64,000 nt of DNA from Stentor coeruleus. Its lineage: Eukaryota > Ciliophora > Heterotrichea > Heterotrichida > Stentoridae. Below the pieces are notes generated by a model. That model was not told the origin of the DNA. It searched no databases and was given only the letters and a program-made list of their open reading frames with translations. Shown here piece after piece: positions 43,452 through 54,132 of this stretch (position 1 is the stretch's first letter; the number at the start of each line of letters is the position of its first letter). The translations under genes and the position numbers were made by a program. Location: positions 1 through 64,000 of the forward strand of contig MPUH01000247.1 in assembly GCA_001970955.1 (NCBI GenBank), in the 5' to 3' direction.

Positions 43452-44219
43452 TTAAAACTTACTCCTTCTTGGGGATAAAATAGATGAATAAGACCTTTCT
43501 GGCATGACTCGAGATATATTTTCTTTAAGTTCAGAGCAGCTGTTAATACGTTCTAATATGATATCTTGTTTTTGTTCTAATATTTTTAGCGAATTTTCAG
43601 CTATTTTATTAAACTCAGAAACTTTTTTAAGCTTGTTTTGGTAGTCTATACTATTGATTTCTTTCAAGACTTTATTGCTAATCACACGTTTGTGTTTAGC
43701 GTTATTTAAGCTGTTTTTTATACTATTGACCTTATCTTTTTTCTGCTGGGAAATAATTTCTTCACGTTTTTTTATATACTCCAAGTCCAAAAGTGACTGT
43801 TGTTTTATATCATTTCTTGCTTTTAATGTTTTTTCAGTGATTTTATCTTTAATTTCTTTGTTTCGTTCCTTTTTGAGCCTGTTCATATTTTGAAGTTCAT
43901 TCCTTTTCTTGTTTAAAGTAAAGGAGTTATTTTTGACGTCATAAACATCTTTTATGCTTTTATCGCGTGGGCTTTCTATTGTTGGTCCTGGGCTTGGTCT
44001 AGTTTTTTCTCTGCTTCCTTTTGATTTTCTTTGGATGTTCCGTATTTTTTTATCAAGGTTTCTTCTAGACTGGATTATCATCCAAACTTGGGAACTTGCA
44101 TCTTCGGGTGATGTTGGGATACGTGATTTATGCATTGTTTGGGAACGTTTATGGACTGGGGATGCAGAATCACTACGACTTTCTGGTAGTTCGATTACTG
44201 GAGCTAATCGTTTAAACAT
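43452..44219 (-). CDS. basic coiled-coil protein of unknown function
   Basis: 255 aa, strongly basic. The N-terminal 100 residues are Ser/Pro/Arg-rich with SP sites (SPVHKRS, RPSPGPTIESP). The rest is coiled coil (for example LNKKRNELQNMNRLKKERN). The C-terminus ends SSILSPRRSKF. No family was recognised; microtubule association is possible. It lies upstream of the kinesin on the same strand, 187 bp away. Confidence 0.65.
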   Translation of the reverse strand: MFKRLAPVIELPESRSDSASPVHKRSQTMHKSRIPTSPEDASSQVWMIIQSRRNLDKKIRNIQRKSKGSREKTRPSPGPTIESPRDKSIKDVYDVKNNSFTLNKKRNELQNMNRLKKERNKEIKDKITEKTLKARNDIKQQSLLDLEYIKKREEIISQQKKDKVNSIKNSLNNAKHKRVISNKVLKEINSIDYQNKLKKVSEFNKIAENSLKILEQKQDIILERINSCSELKENISRVMPERSYSSILSPRRSKF

Positions 44220-44901
44220 TTCGTTAAATATGGTGGAGTTTTTTCCAGTTGTTTAAAAAATTTGATAAAAGTAAAGTTTTTTTGGGTTAGGGTTGGCTTG
44301 GTTTTTGTGGAAATGAAGTTGGTAATAGGGATTTTTTTATTGGAATATGGGTTGTTGATATTTTAGTTTTGGTTTTTGGGAGGTTGGATAGGTTTTGGTT
44401 TTAGGTTTTTTAATTTGGATTTTTATTGGGCTGGGTATTTGTTTGAAGAATTTAGGTTTTGTGAAAATTAAGTTTTTTTGGATTTAATTGTGAGTTAGTA
44501 TATAAAAGTGCTTTTGGATTAGGGTTACTTAAATTTTTTATATACAACTATTTTAACCTAGCAATTAGTTCATTGTTATGATATTTATTTTAGTTACAAT
44601 ACTGCATTTAAGTATTCAGACTATCTTGGATTTCTGTATATACCTAGATTTAAGCCAGCTCTACATCCTTCTTTAATATATTAAAAAGCCTATAAGAAAA
44701 GGTCTATATTATTGCAACTTTTAATTAAAGCTCTGATACAAATTCAAAGAACAATAAAAAATTACTAAAAAAACTATTATGAAAAGTATCTTCACTAGAG
44801 ATTTTAAAATTAAAAGAATAAAAATTAGATATCAAATAAAGAATCCTGATGAAGATAAGCCAATAGATTTTTTGATTTTTTACTAACCTTTTATATAAAA
44901 C
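44220..44901. promoter_or_regulatory. divergent intergenic region
   Basis: 5' flanks of the basic coiled-coil gene (minus) and the plus-strand coiled-coil gene at 44902. About 44240-44500 is markedly G/T-rich on the plus strand; after that the sequence turns A/C-richer. No gene was seen. Confidence 0.5.
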
Positions 44902-45762
44902 ATGAACCTCAGTATAGACATAAGTCAAATTCTCCGTACCTACAATTCCATGAAACAAGAAATCTTAGAATCTTCCACATCAATCAATTCACTTTCCCTT
45001 AGAGAAACTCGAGAACAGCTTTCATTGCGTGAAATGCAACTAAAAACAGTGATTGAAATCTCAGAAAAAATCATTAAAACTATTCAGAATGGAAGCAGAA
45101 ATAATAGTACTTTCAATAAAATCGAAGATGAAAGCCATCAAAACGATCTTTTATTGAAATACACAAATTTGGAGAATCTTTACTCAAACTCCGAAGAGAC
45201 TCTTAAAAGAGCTCGGGGTGAAATCAAAGCATTGAAATCTGAAATAAAACAACTTGAAAAATCTCAGGGAAACAATAATTTGTTTACTGTTGAGGTATAT
45301 CAAAGTGAAATTGATGATTTGAAAAAAGAGCATCAAGAAAAAATATCTGAACTTCAAAGTAAGTAATAAATAGACCAAATAGACCAATTTAAAAATAAAA
45401 TGATGCCCCAGCAGTTTCTTGAAGTCAAAAGAAAATACGTGAAATGCAAAGAACAATTAATAAACACGAAAAAAAAATTCAAAGAATTCGAAGATCTTAT
45501 CATGGCAAACAACGAGCAAAAAAAACTTGCAGAAGATAAATACAATGTCTTAGTAAAATCCCATATGGAATTGTATTCTTACATAGAAAAACTCGAATCT
45601 AAAGTGAAAAATTTCCAAGATAAACACAAAAAAAGCAGGTCAAATTTATTAGACGGTTCCTCAAAAAGTTTACCCTCATCATCAAGTCCATCAAGCTGTA
45701 TCAAAATCCAAAATTCTCAAGGTTTTTCAATTGCGGGCCCAACTTTAATATTTTCAATATAA
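44902..45762 (+). CDS. coiled-coil protein with one 15-nt intron
   Basis: 281 aa after removing the intron at 45359-45373 (GTAAGTAATAAATAG). Splicing gives the continuous heptad-like text KISELQNQIDQFKNKMMPQQ. Nearly all of it is coiled coil up to about residue 240, followed by a Ser-rich tail (DGSSKSLPSSSSPSSC). No family was recognised. It is convergent with the ENT gene, with 43 bp between the stops. Confidence 0.75.
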
Positions 45763-45805
45763 CATGTGTATTAGTTTTACATAAAGGGATTATCTAACTA
45801 ACTAT

Positions 45806-47062
45806 CTAGCTCGGCACTTTGCCAATACCTTGGAATGCGAAAGATATAATTTGTCCAGAAAAAATCCCACAAAGAAGACCAGAAACCATAATATAAGCAG
45901 CTTTATCTTTGCAAACTTCAGGAGCTACAGATGGTCCATGTATCATAGAACAAGTTGATGAGTATCCATTAGAATAAGCATAAATAGCCATGTTGACAAA
46001 TTTAAACCAAGTCCATGAAAATAACCAAGCTGGAGGAATAGAAGGATCATCAGAGGCTATAAGTATAAATGTTAACCAGAATACAAATCTTGAGAGTGTA
46101 AATATCCAAAGCCAACGTCTTTTAATTAAGTATACAGCTGGACTGTATCTTCCAAGGACATCAAAAAGATTGAATATAAAAATCATTAATGTTGTGAATA
46201 CAGGGTAAGACATTTCGCTATGTAAATATTACCTTGCCTCTGTTGCTAAAGCTACATGAGATAGCATACCAAAAGTTATCACATAGTTCAGCCAGACTAG
46301 GAATAGATATTGCCAAATACGAGAAAAAAGGTCTTTATAATTAACTTGAGCTTTAGGTTTATGGTTAAATTCACCAACTGAGTCTCTAAAAGAGTCTAGT
46401 TCATTTTCACCAATCAAAGGTGGAGCTTTTGAAGCTTCTTTCGAATGTGTTTTACTTAAATTCTCTATAACCAATGGATTTTTCATCAAATGTACTTGTA
46501 CCAAAGAACAAACAATCAAAGTACATCCTGATATAATAAAATATACTTCAGTGCTATGTAAATATCCATCAGAGTCTTGTGGGAATATCCCTAAACAAAT
46601 CAATCTTAATATTGTAATTGAAAGTCCTGATAAACCATTTCCAAACATAACCCCATTAGTGAATTTTTCAGGTAACACCCCAGCAAGTCCAAAAACACTA
46701 GTTTGCCCAATAGCATTAACTGCACCCATAACAACAGTAAGTATGCATATAAGTATAAATCCAATACTATCTGAAGCAAGTTCAACAACAATTGGAGTTA
46801 AGACAAGAATAGCAGCAATGATAATATAAGGAATAATAATTCTAGTGTTAAATGTGAATTTGTGACCATAAAGAATTGTCAGTGGCTGAAAAATCGCTGA
46901 TGGTAAGAAATTAAGAAGAGGAATCCAAAAGCCAGGCTGCGAATCCGGAAAGCGATTATTATACCAATCAAGAGCTGTTAATATTGCATTCCAGCTAATC
47001 AGCGCACCTACTCCTTGAAGAATTATCTCACCAAGAAGAAGTTTATGGCTTTGCTTTGACAT
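45806..47062 (-). CDS. equilibrative nucleoside transporter (ENT/SLC29 family)
   Basis: 413 aa after removing the intron at 46218-46232 (GTAATATTTACATAG). Many membrane helices are visible, and the total fits the 11-helix fold. The family signature lies in the middle: GQTSVFGLAGVLPEKFTNGV followed by MFGNGLSGLSI; the N-terminal WNAILTALDWYNNRFP and C-terminal FDVLGRYSPAVYL also match. It should carry nucleosides or nucleobases across plasma or vacuolar membranes. The hydrophilic loop (about residues 205-245) between helices 6 and 7 is in the usual place. Confidence 0.93.
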
Positions 47063-49808
47063 TTATTTTCTGGTTACTAAAGGTTAATGAAGTCGAGTAT
47101 TTTCGCGGTATAATGGAGCTGGATTAGATAAAGAATGAGTTTTTTTGAAACTTTTATATGAATAATTGAACTCAGATAATATAAATAAGTTTCATTGGAG
47201 TTATTTTTGTTTACGAATCGGTCATATAAAATATTGGTTGAAGGAATTAGGTAGTTAATCTAAGAATTTATTTGTGATAGATGAAGTAGTAGAGTTTATT
47301 ATAACATTTTTATTTGATAATGGTAAAATTATTATTATAGGATAAAGGGTTTTGTATATTATTTTAAAGACTGATGATTAGATTATTATTGAGAAAATGA
47401 CGTTTGGGGGAAAGAAATTTGAATCCATGCTTTGAATTCATATGGATATTATGATATGATAAAATAATAGGAATAGCTAAGAAATGGATTGTGTTTTAGG
47501 AATATTTTGATATAAAAGTTTTGGTTGTTGTTATAATGTGGTTTTATGAAGTTGTGAAGTTGAAAGGTAAGAGTTTTTTATATGAAATTTATCAGTGTTT
47601 ATTTCAAGAAGGATTTTATTGTGATTTTTTATAAGATATGATAAGTAAATTTTGGAAAGCTGATTTAGGAATTGATTGTGTAAATAAATTAAGGAAATTT
47701 TATGGTTAGAATAGAACTTAGGGTTATCAATTGGGTTTAGCTGTAAAATTAATATGATTAGTGCAACTTGGTTATAATAATTTTGGTTTATGCTTTTAAG
47801 CTGAAAATAGGAATATTTTCATGTATGTTTTATTTGATTAGATAATTGTTTTTTAATAGCTAAGATGATTCTTTTATAAAATTGTATTTATTATTTATAG
47901 AATCACAAAGAGTGTAATTTTTTACACCTATAATAGTGCATGATAGTTTAAAAAAGCCTGATATGATATTTTTATAGAAAACTATAGTGATCAAACTATA
48001 TCATAAATGAATAGGAAATAGTATTGCTTCTGTTATCAGATATAGATTATTATACTTGTTTTGATTGATTTCATATAATTTATTTTATTTCAAGTTGTAT
48101 TTAATCGAATTAAGTTATACTATTCAGAAAACCAGGCTTAATATGTTTACATAAAAGTAAAATGTAATATGTAATATGAACATAAAATTAGTAAAAATTA
48201 TATGTACAGTAAAATTATACATGATGAATACTTTAAAGTTCTCAGAATCTAAGCAATCAAATAAAAAATATAATCATTAATCAAAGAACAAAACTTGATA
48301 GTTTATATTTAAATATGCATTATTAGAGAACACCAAGGAATAATTAGATGTAGAATTACCGATATTTAATTCAATCGAATGCTTATTCATCTTCAAGATT
48401 CTTAGAATAAACAAAATTCCACTGCTGATTTTCAAAAGAAATACTGCATTTTCAAACAAAACCCAATCAAAAAAAGCTATAAAAAAAAATCCCATAAAGT
48501 TTGAATAATCATTCATCAATCCTATACACATTAACCCCTAAAGTTTCCATCTAATAAATTTTTTCTTTTAGTTTTGATTAATAGTACACATTTTTTATAA
48601 ATTATTCATCAAATCATAATTAAATAAGCTCTATTAAAAAACCTAACATCAAATAGTTCTAATACTTTTTAAATAAAATCTTCATATAATAAACCAAAAT
48701 CTTACTGAAAGAAACTATTTTTTCCTATACAATTTCAAATAAAATAAAAAATCAATAACCTAAGTAAACCTTTTCTATTAGCATCATCCCAATAAAAGGT
48801 TTAAAACCTGAAATTCTTAGAGTGAGAAATTTATACAAAATACTTTTCCTATATGCAAAAAAACCATTTAGGTTTCGGCTATTTATTGATTTTACCTTAC
48901 AAAAGGTCTTGCTTTTTTTAAAGTGAAAGCAGCCTTTAGATTTGAGGCAAACCTCTATCTAAACGTTGAATTCCTAAGGTTTTTGATTAGGAATTTAAAA
49001 TTTATCATCATCATGGCTGAACATTGAAATCTTGGTAAGAAAAGAGATTTTATAGCTAAGGGATACAAAATAATAAATAGTAATTGTAGAGATGACCTTT
49101 ATATAGGCAATAAGCATATGTATTTTCCATATTGTAGGGCCTTACTTGACATTTTCCCACAAATAACGTCTTAGCATATTTCCAAGTCTAATTTTTTATA
49201 TGAATATCAAAAGGTATAACCCTTGAAAACCTTCTTATCTTAACTAAAATACCAATATTTACTTTGAATAAACAACTTTTAACATAAAACCAACAAAATT
49301 AAAGCTTTCTGTATTTAGCTTGAAATCACTACATTTCTTTTGTTTTGCGTATTTTTCGATATCAGCCCTAACTTTATGCACTCCCTTTAAGATCTTTTAC
49401 ATAAAACTTTATATTACTCTCAGTGTTTACTGACATGAAAAACTAAACTCCACAAAAAAAACTATTATAAAAAATTGCTAAAAGCGCATTTAGTGTAAAA
49501 CTATACAATTCTACCTAAAAAACCTAAAGGAAGAAAAATATTAGCCTAAAGCACTACGCTTTCGTGTCAAAATTTTACTAAAAGTTTAAACATTTTACGT
49601 AACTAATAGCAAATGGATGTATCTATATATAAAATAACTCATAAAATATAATATTACCGTAAATATATTACCCACAGATCGAAAAATCTTAAAGTTATCA
49701 AAACATAAAAACTCAAAGATATATAAGATTTGGACTATTATATAGCATCAATTTGCCATTATTATGTATAGCAGAAATTATTTTGCTTAAAAAATAATTG
49801 ATTAAAGT
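47063..49808. other. 2.7-kb gene-poor region
   Basis: No strongly supported protein gene. About 47063-47800 is G/T-rich on the plus strand, the 5' flank of the ENT gene. A minus-strand frame of 84 codons at 48277-48531 (MCIGLMNDYSNFMGFFFIAF) has one hydrophobic segment, but its flanking skew does not support a gene. A cluster of hairpins at 48894-48995 is listed separately. Confidence 0.5.
48894..48995. ncRNA. candidate structured RNA: four consecutive hairpins
   Basis: Four perfect or near-perfect inverted repeats follow one another in a gene-free region. First, ACCTT/AAGGT with a 4-nt loop (48894-48907). Second, GCTTT/AAAGC (48911-48930). Third, TTTAGAT plus GAGG pairing with CCTC plus ATCTAAA around loop CAAA (48935-48963). 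Fourth, AATTCCTAA/TTAGGAATT with a 9-nt loop (48969-48995). Local GC is above the surroundings. I cannot assign U1, U2, U4, U5, U6, SRP, RNase P or snoRNA signatures, nor the strand or true ends. Chance pairing in AT-rich DNA is the alternative, but stems 3 and 4 are GC-containing. Confidence 0.35.
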
Positions 49809-50093
49809 TTATAAATTGTGGAGTCTTTTATGAGAACCAAGCTTGGATTTATGTCTGAACCGAAGATTACAAATCGAACATCGATATGGCTTGGAGTTAG
49901 AATGAATCAAATAATGTTCTTTGAGGTTTATTGAGTTTAGAAATATCTTTCCACATAACGGGCATTTGGATTGCTTTTTAAGTAGATGGCTGATGTTGAT
50001 ATGTCTTTTAAGATTTTGCTTACTTAAGTACTCTTTGCCACAATCTTCATACATACAACAGTATAGTATAACTTTGAATTCGGTGTTACACAT
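49809..50093 (-). CDS. three-finger C2H2 zinc-finger protein
   Basis: 94 aa. Three C2H2 fingers in tandem: CCMYEDCGKEYLSKQNLKRH with ISH, CPLCGKIFLNSINLKEHYLIH-like, and CSICNLRFRHKSKLGSHKRL with H. The linker after finger 2 (SNSKPYRC) resembles the usual TGEKPY linker. A small sequence-specific DNA-binding protein is expected. It is a paralogue of the gene at 61362-61811: both share NLKRH, NLKEH..IH and LRFRH..S...HKR.H in the same order. It sits in a long gene-poor stretch. Confidence 0.8.
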   Translation of the reverse strand: MCNTEFKVILYCCMYEDCGKEYLSKQNLKRHINISHLLKKQSKCPLCGKIFLNSINLKEHYLIHSNSKPYRCSICNLRFRHKSKLGSHKRLHNL

Positions 50094-50871
50094 TTTATAT
50101 TATATTACTATAAAAAATCCGATTTATCAATTGTATGTAAAATACTTAGAAAAAACGGTAATTCATTTATGTATTTTGAATAAAATACAAAAGAGGCAGA
50201 TGAAACTTGTGAAGAATTAGGATGAAATAATTATAATTTATAAGTTTTTTTGTTAATGAAAGATATGAGTTTATTGTAATTTATGGTAACTGAAAGTGAG
50301 GAATTTGTATGGAATTTTATTCAAATATGTGTGCTTTTTATGTTATGAAAAAAATAATATTGTAAGCTTAACCTTAATAATTAGTCATAAGTAATTTCCA
50401 TATTTTGAAAATGTTTTTATTTCAGGCATAATTATTTTTAAGATAATTTACACATCATATTTTTCTTTAATTTTATCGTTTTCTCATATAACAAATACTA
50501 TTCATTTAATAATTTGTTTACACAAAACATATTAATAATCAAAAATTCCAAAACCTAGCCATAATTCCCACACATAAATATTCATAAAAATAAAAAACTT
50601 AATCTTATAATAAAACATCAAAACCCAAAATAACAAGCTCTCATCACCAACTATCCTAAAACCCCAAAAACAAAAAGCAATAATTTTATTCTTTTTCCTA
50701 AAACCCCTTCCAAACAGCCAACTCCATTCCAAAACCTTATTCACCCGTTAAAATTCCTATCAAAACTCTAAAAAAAAGCCTAAACATCTTCAACACAAAC
50801 ACAAATCCAATCAAACTCCTGCCAAAAGCCCTTCTAATTCCATCTAATCTCAATTTTTATTATCTAACTAC
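50094..50871. other. intergenic spacer
   Basis: No gene. About 50530-50871 is C/A-rich and nearly G-free on the plus strand, matching the 3' flank of the minus-strand eL20 gene. Confidence 0.5.
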
Positions 50872-51432
50872 CTAATGAGATCTTGTCAAAGGTCTACCAG
50901 AAACAAAGACCGACCTCAAAGACTTGCAAGGTGCTCTAACAGTTTCATGAAGTAATGGGAACTTAATCTTTGAATTATAAAACTGTGCAGTATTAGACCT
51001 TTTAACCTTAGTACTAGTATTAAGTGCTGTTGTACTAATAATATGAATAGTTTCAGCTCTAGCTCTATGTCTTCCTGCCATATCTTGATACATTCTCCCT
51101 ATAGCTCCACATAATGAAGTATCCCTATACTCTCTATACATATTTGTAATCCCATTTCTAGTTTCATAACGAATTGATATCCCATAAGTCTTCACATGAT
51201 CAGTATTTTTTTCAATGATTTCTTCTACTGAAACTATTTCTCCATGAGCTGTCTTGATTTTGTTAAGACGTTTAGTGAAGTACCAAAATCTTGACTTTGC
51301 CCTGATTTCGTCAGTAGCAAAAATCCTCATGCGATATATCACAGGATTTGGGTCGGTATCTGATGGGAACTTCCTCCCAGCAACTTGATATTGCCTTAGC
51401 TTCATTGAGAGTGTGGGATCACCTTTCACCAT
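50872..51432 (-). CDS. RPL18A: 60S ribosomal protein eL20 (L18a)
   Basis: 186 aa, the usual length is about 175-180. Family motifs are clear: LRQYQVAGRKFP, NPVIYRMRIFA, AKSRFWYF, THG-like AHGEIVSVEEI, GISIRYETRNGITNMYREYR and MAGRHRARAETIHII. It is a component of the large cytosolic ribosomal subunit. The gene is intronless. The 5' flank (51433-51850) is strongly G/T-rich on the plus strand, that is, C-rich on the coding strand. Confidence 0.95.
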   Translation of the reverse strand: MVKGDPTLSMKLRQYQVAGRKFPSDTDPNPVIYRMRIFATDEIRAKSRFWYFTKRLNKIKTAHGEIVSVEEIIEKNTDHVKTYGISIRYETRNGITNMYREYRDTSLCGAIGRMYQDMAGRHRARAETIHIISTTALNTSTKVKRSNTAQFYNSKIKFPLLHETVRAPCKSLRSVFVSGRPLTRSH

Positions 51433-52517
51433 TTATTTGTAAAATTTTTAGTCCATAGATGATTTTTAGACTTTTTTTGTTAGAGATTGAGTTGAGAGAT
51501 ATATGAAAAGATTTGGGTTGGGAGGAAAATGTGATGAGGGGTTTGGAGGATTGGAGGATTAAAGGATTAAAAAGAGGATGGAATGAGGTTTTTTGGTTTG
51601 GGAGAATGATGAGATGAAAAAGATTGGATAATTGTGTGGAAAGAAGAAAATGGTTAAGTGTTTTTGGGAGGTTTGGATTATGAGGGTTTTTAATTTTGCA
51701 AGATTTTTTGCAGTTTGATAGGGTTTTAGGGAAGATATAAAGGGTGAGATAAATGCTGTAAGTTGAGGAGATTAGGATAAATTTATAAATTTTATGGCTT
51801 TTGAGGTTTTTAGGATATTTTAATGGTTTATAGGATGCTTTTGGTATAAGATTTGATATAGTGGTTTATGGATTTTAGTATAAGATTTTTATGCAAATTT
51901 ATATATATATTTCAATCTGTATAATCATATAAGCACAAAACTCTCAACTACATCTATAAAACTCATAACCTTCTCTTCCAAAAAAAATCCTAGCAAAATC
52001 TCATCCAAAAGCAGCCANTATATATATTTCAATCTGTATAATCATATAAGCACAAAACTCTCAACTACATCTATAAAACTCACAACCTTCTCTTCCAAAA
52101 AAAAATCCTACCAAAATCTCATCCAAAAGCAGCCTNAAATCCTAGCAAAATCTCATCCAAAAGCAGCCACTTACCTTCACAAAACACACAACAAAACTAG
52201 TAAAAAAAAACTCATCCTCCACATAAAAAACTCTTCATCTTCTAAATCCTATAAACCCATAAAAATCATAAACCATATTTCCAAAATAAACCCAAACCTC
52301 TCAAGCACCTTACCCCATCCTTTCATGCTAAAAAAAAAAAAATTTCAATAATCCCTAACGATCTTCAAACAAAATTTCCCAATCCCTAAATCATCTTATC
52401 AAAAATCATCTACTTATTATCCTTAAATATCCATCTAATTTCCTTTTCTAACCTCATAAAACTTCTCCAAAATCCAAATTATAAATATCCTTACAATAAC
52501 CTACGTTATAAACATAA
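51433..52517. promoter_or_regulatory. divergent intergenic region with assembly joins
   Basis: 5' flanks of eL20 (minus) and DP (plus). It is the clearest skew flip in the window: G/T-rich to about 51850, then C/A-rich from about 51900. The second half contains N-separated repeats (51900-52170), so its true length is probably shorter. Confidence 0.6.
51900..52170. repeat. direct repeats around Ns at 52018 and 52136
   Basis: A segment of about 116 bp ending at 52017 recurs at 52019-52135, and its last part recurs again from 52137. The copies differ at a few bases (CATAACC versus CACAACC; CCTAGC versus CCTACC), which would fit two alleles or read-error variants joined by the assembler. Confidence 0.8.
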
Positions 52518-53525
52518 ATGTTCGGGCAAGGCCATTTCTACCCAAATCACATCAAAGACTTGATAAGTGACTTGCAATTAGTAGACTATGGCGACTCAAT
52601 CCTCATGAAATACCATAGTAAAACTATATCCGACCCCGTCCTCTCTCGCGTTTACTCACTTCTTGGCTATCCGAATCTTCAGGATATTCCTAGTGAAATC
52701 ATAATAAAACACATAATCAACGAATACATGTTTGATTTTCCTTCTATTGACTCTGACAATGAAGGACTTAAAAGCAGTTTTTCTCACACATTCAACGATA
52801 ATCATATCGAATTCTTATCAAGTTCAACAGAACTAGGACTTCAGAATCAAAATACTTATATTCTAGATGATACATCATTAAATACTCTATGGAGTGAAGA
52901 TACTAATGCTACACCAATCAAAAACCCTAAGGATATTCAAGCCCCTAAAACAACTTTAAGGTCGAAAAATGGGCTAAAAATCCTTAGTTGGAAAGTCAAA
53001 GAAATCGTTCAAAGACTAGGAAGCAGTACTTATCAAGAAGTTGCTGACTGTTTAGTTAATGAAAGTGAGGACTTTGAAAACGATAAAAAGGATGAAAAAA
53101 ACATACGGAGAAGGGTTTATGATGCACTTAACGTACTTATTGCTGTTGGTGTATTACAAAAGAATGGCAAAAAAGTTCAGCATGCAAAAGTGGAGATGAA
53201 ATCAAGCAGCGAAAAAGTTAAAAAGCTAAAGGAATTATCAGAAAAGTATCTTATGATAAAAGGGCTTATTAAAAGAAATGCGATGAAAAAAAATCATGGG
53301 CAAAAAATTTTTTTGCCGTTTAACACCATTGTGGTTGATAAGAAAAACGATAAACCAGTAAAGGTTTTAGGTGATTTTCATAAGAATAATGTGAAGATGA
53401 AGATTAATCATGACTTTATTATACAAAATAGTGATGAAGTGCTGAGGAAGGCAAATATAGAAATTAATTACTCGTGGTTGCCTGGGGAATTAGGATCATT
53501 GTTTAATATTTGCTTATTTGTGTGA
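52518..53525 (+). CDS. DP-type transcription factor (E2F dimerisation partner)
   Basis: 335 aa. The winged-helix DNA-binding domain lies at about residues 152-225: GLKILSWKVKEIVQ, TYQEVADCLV, and the DP-specific NIRRRVYDALNVL (RRR from 197). A coiled coil follows, then the dimerisation segment typical of DP (FLPFNTIVVDKK, MKINHDFIIQNSDEVLRKAN). E2F proteins differ in the RRIYDITNVL form of the recognition helix, so DP is preferred. It would control S-phase genes with an E2F partner, which is not in this window. The N-terminal 150 residues are unusual and polar. The stop is TGA. Confidence 0.9.
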   Translation: MFGQGHFYPNHIKDLISDLQLVDYGDSILMKYHSKTISDPVLSRVYSLLGYPNLQDIPSEIIIKHIINEYMFDFPSIDSDNEGLKSSFSHTFNDNHIEFLSSSTELGLQNQNTYILDDTSLNTLWSEDTNATPIKNPKDIQAPKTTLRSKNGLKILSWKVKEIVQRLGSSTYQEVADCLVNESEDFENDKKDEKNIRRRVYDALNVLIAVGVLQKNGKKVQHAKVEMKSSSEKVKKLKELSEKYLMIKGLIKRNAMKKNHGQKIFLPFNTIVVDKKNDKPVKVLGDFHKNNVKMKINHDFIIQNSDEVLRKANIEINYSWLPGELGSLFNICLFV

Positions 53526-54132
53526 AGGATTTTCTAAATTAAATAAAATTATAGTGAATGGATTTAGGATGGATAATTTTTAAGCTTAAAAATATGCTTT
53601 TTAGGCTTAGATTGTCAGGATTTAAATATTAGGGATTTTTATAGTTTTTATATAGGATTAGAGATAGTGGATTAAGTTAATTTTTTGATAGGATTTATGT
53701 AGTTAGTGAATAAGGATTAAAAGTGATATGCTGGTTGTATTTGTGTATTGCATAATTTGATAGAGATATGTTTGAATAAAATTTTTTATGATGACTACTT
53801 AAAAAGTCATAACAAGCTTAATCCGATTCTCCCTAGTCTCCAGCAACTTATTAACAACAACCAAACTTACTTTTTCCAATACACCCGAGCTAAATTTTAA
53901 AAATACCTGAGCTCAAAAATCAATGGCTGAATTAAATGAAAAATGAATTTCAGTCTTAATATAAGCCTAAACCATCGTCAACTTCCTCTATCTCTTCATC
54001 CCAACTTCAAAAAACAAAAAAATTTCCTTTTTATCGCCCTAAAAAAAAAAATAATTCAAATCATAAAACGATACCCCATCTTTCACATCAAACTTTCCTC
54101 TTAAAAATTTCCCCTAAATTAATACAAATAAA
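53526..54132. other. same-strand spacer with skew change
   Basis: 3' flank of DP (53526-53780, G/T-rich) followed by the 5' flank of the zinc protein gene (about 53800-54132, C/A-rich). The switch near 53790 could mark the boundary between the transcription units. No gene was seen. Confidence 0.5.

Noticed and set aside
48277-48531. Minus-strand 84-codon frame with a hydrophobic segment
   Set aside because: It could be a small gene, but flanking base skew is the wrong way for a 5' flank and no intron or family supports it; kept only as a note.
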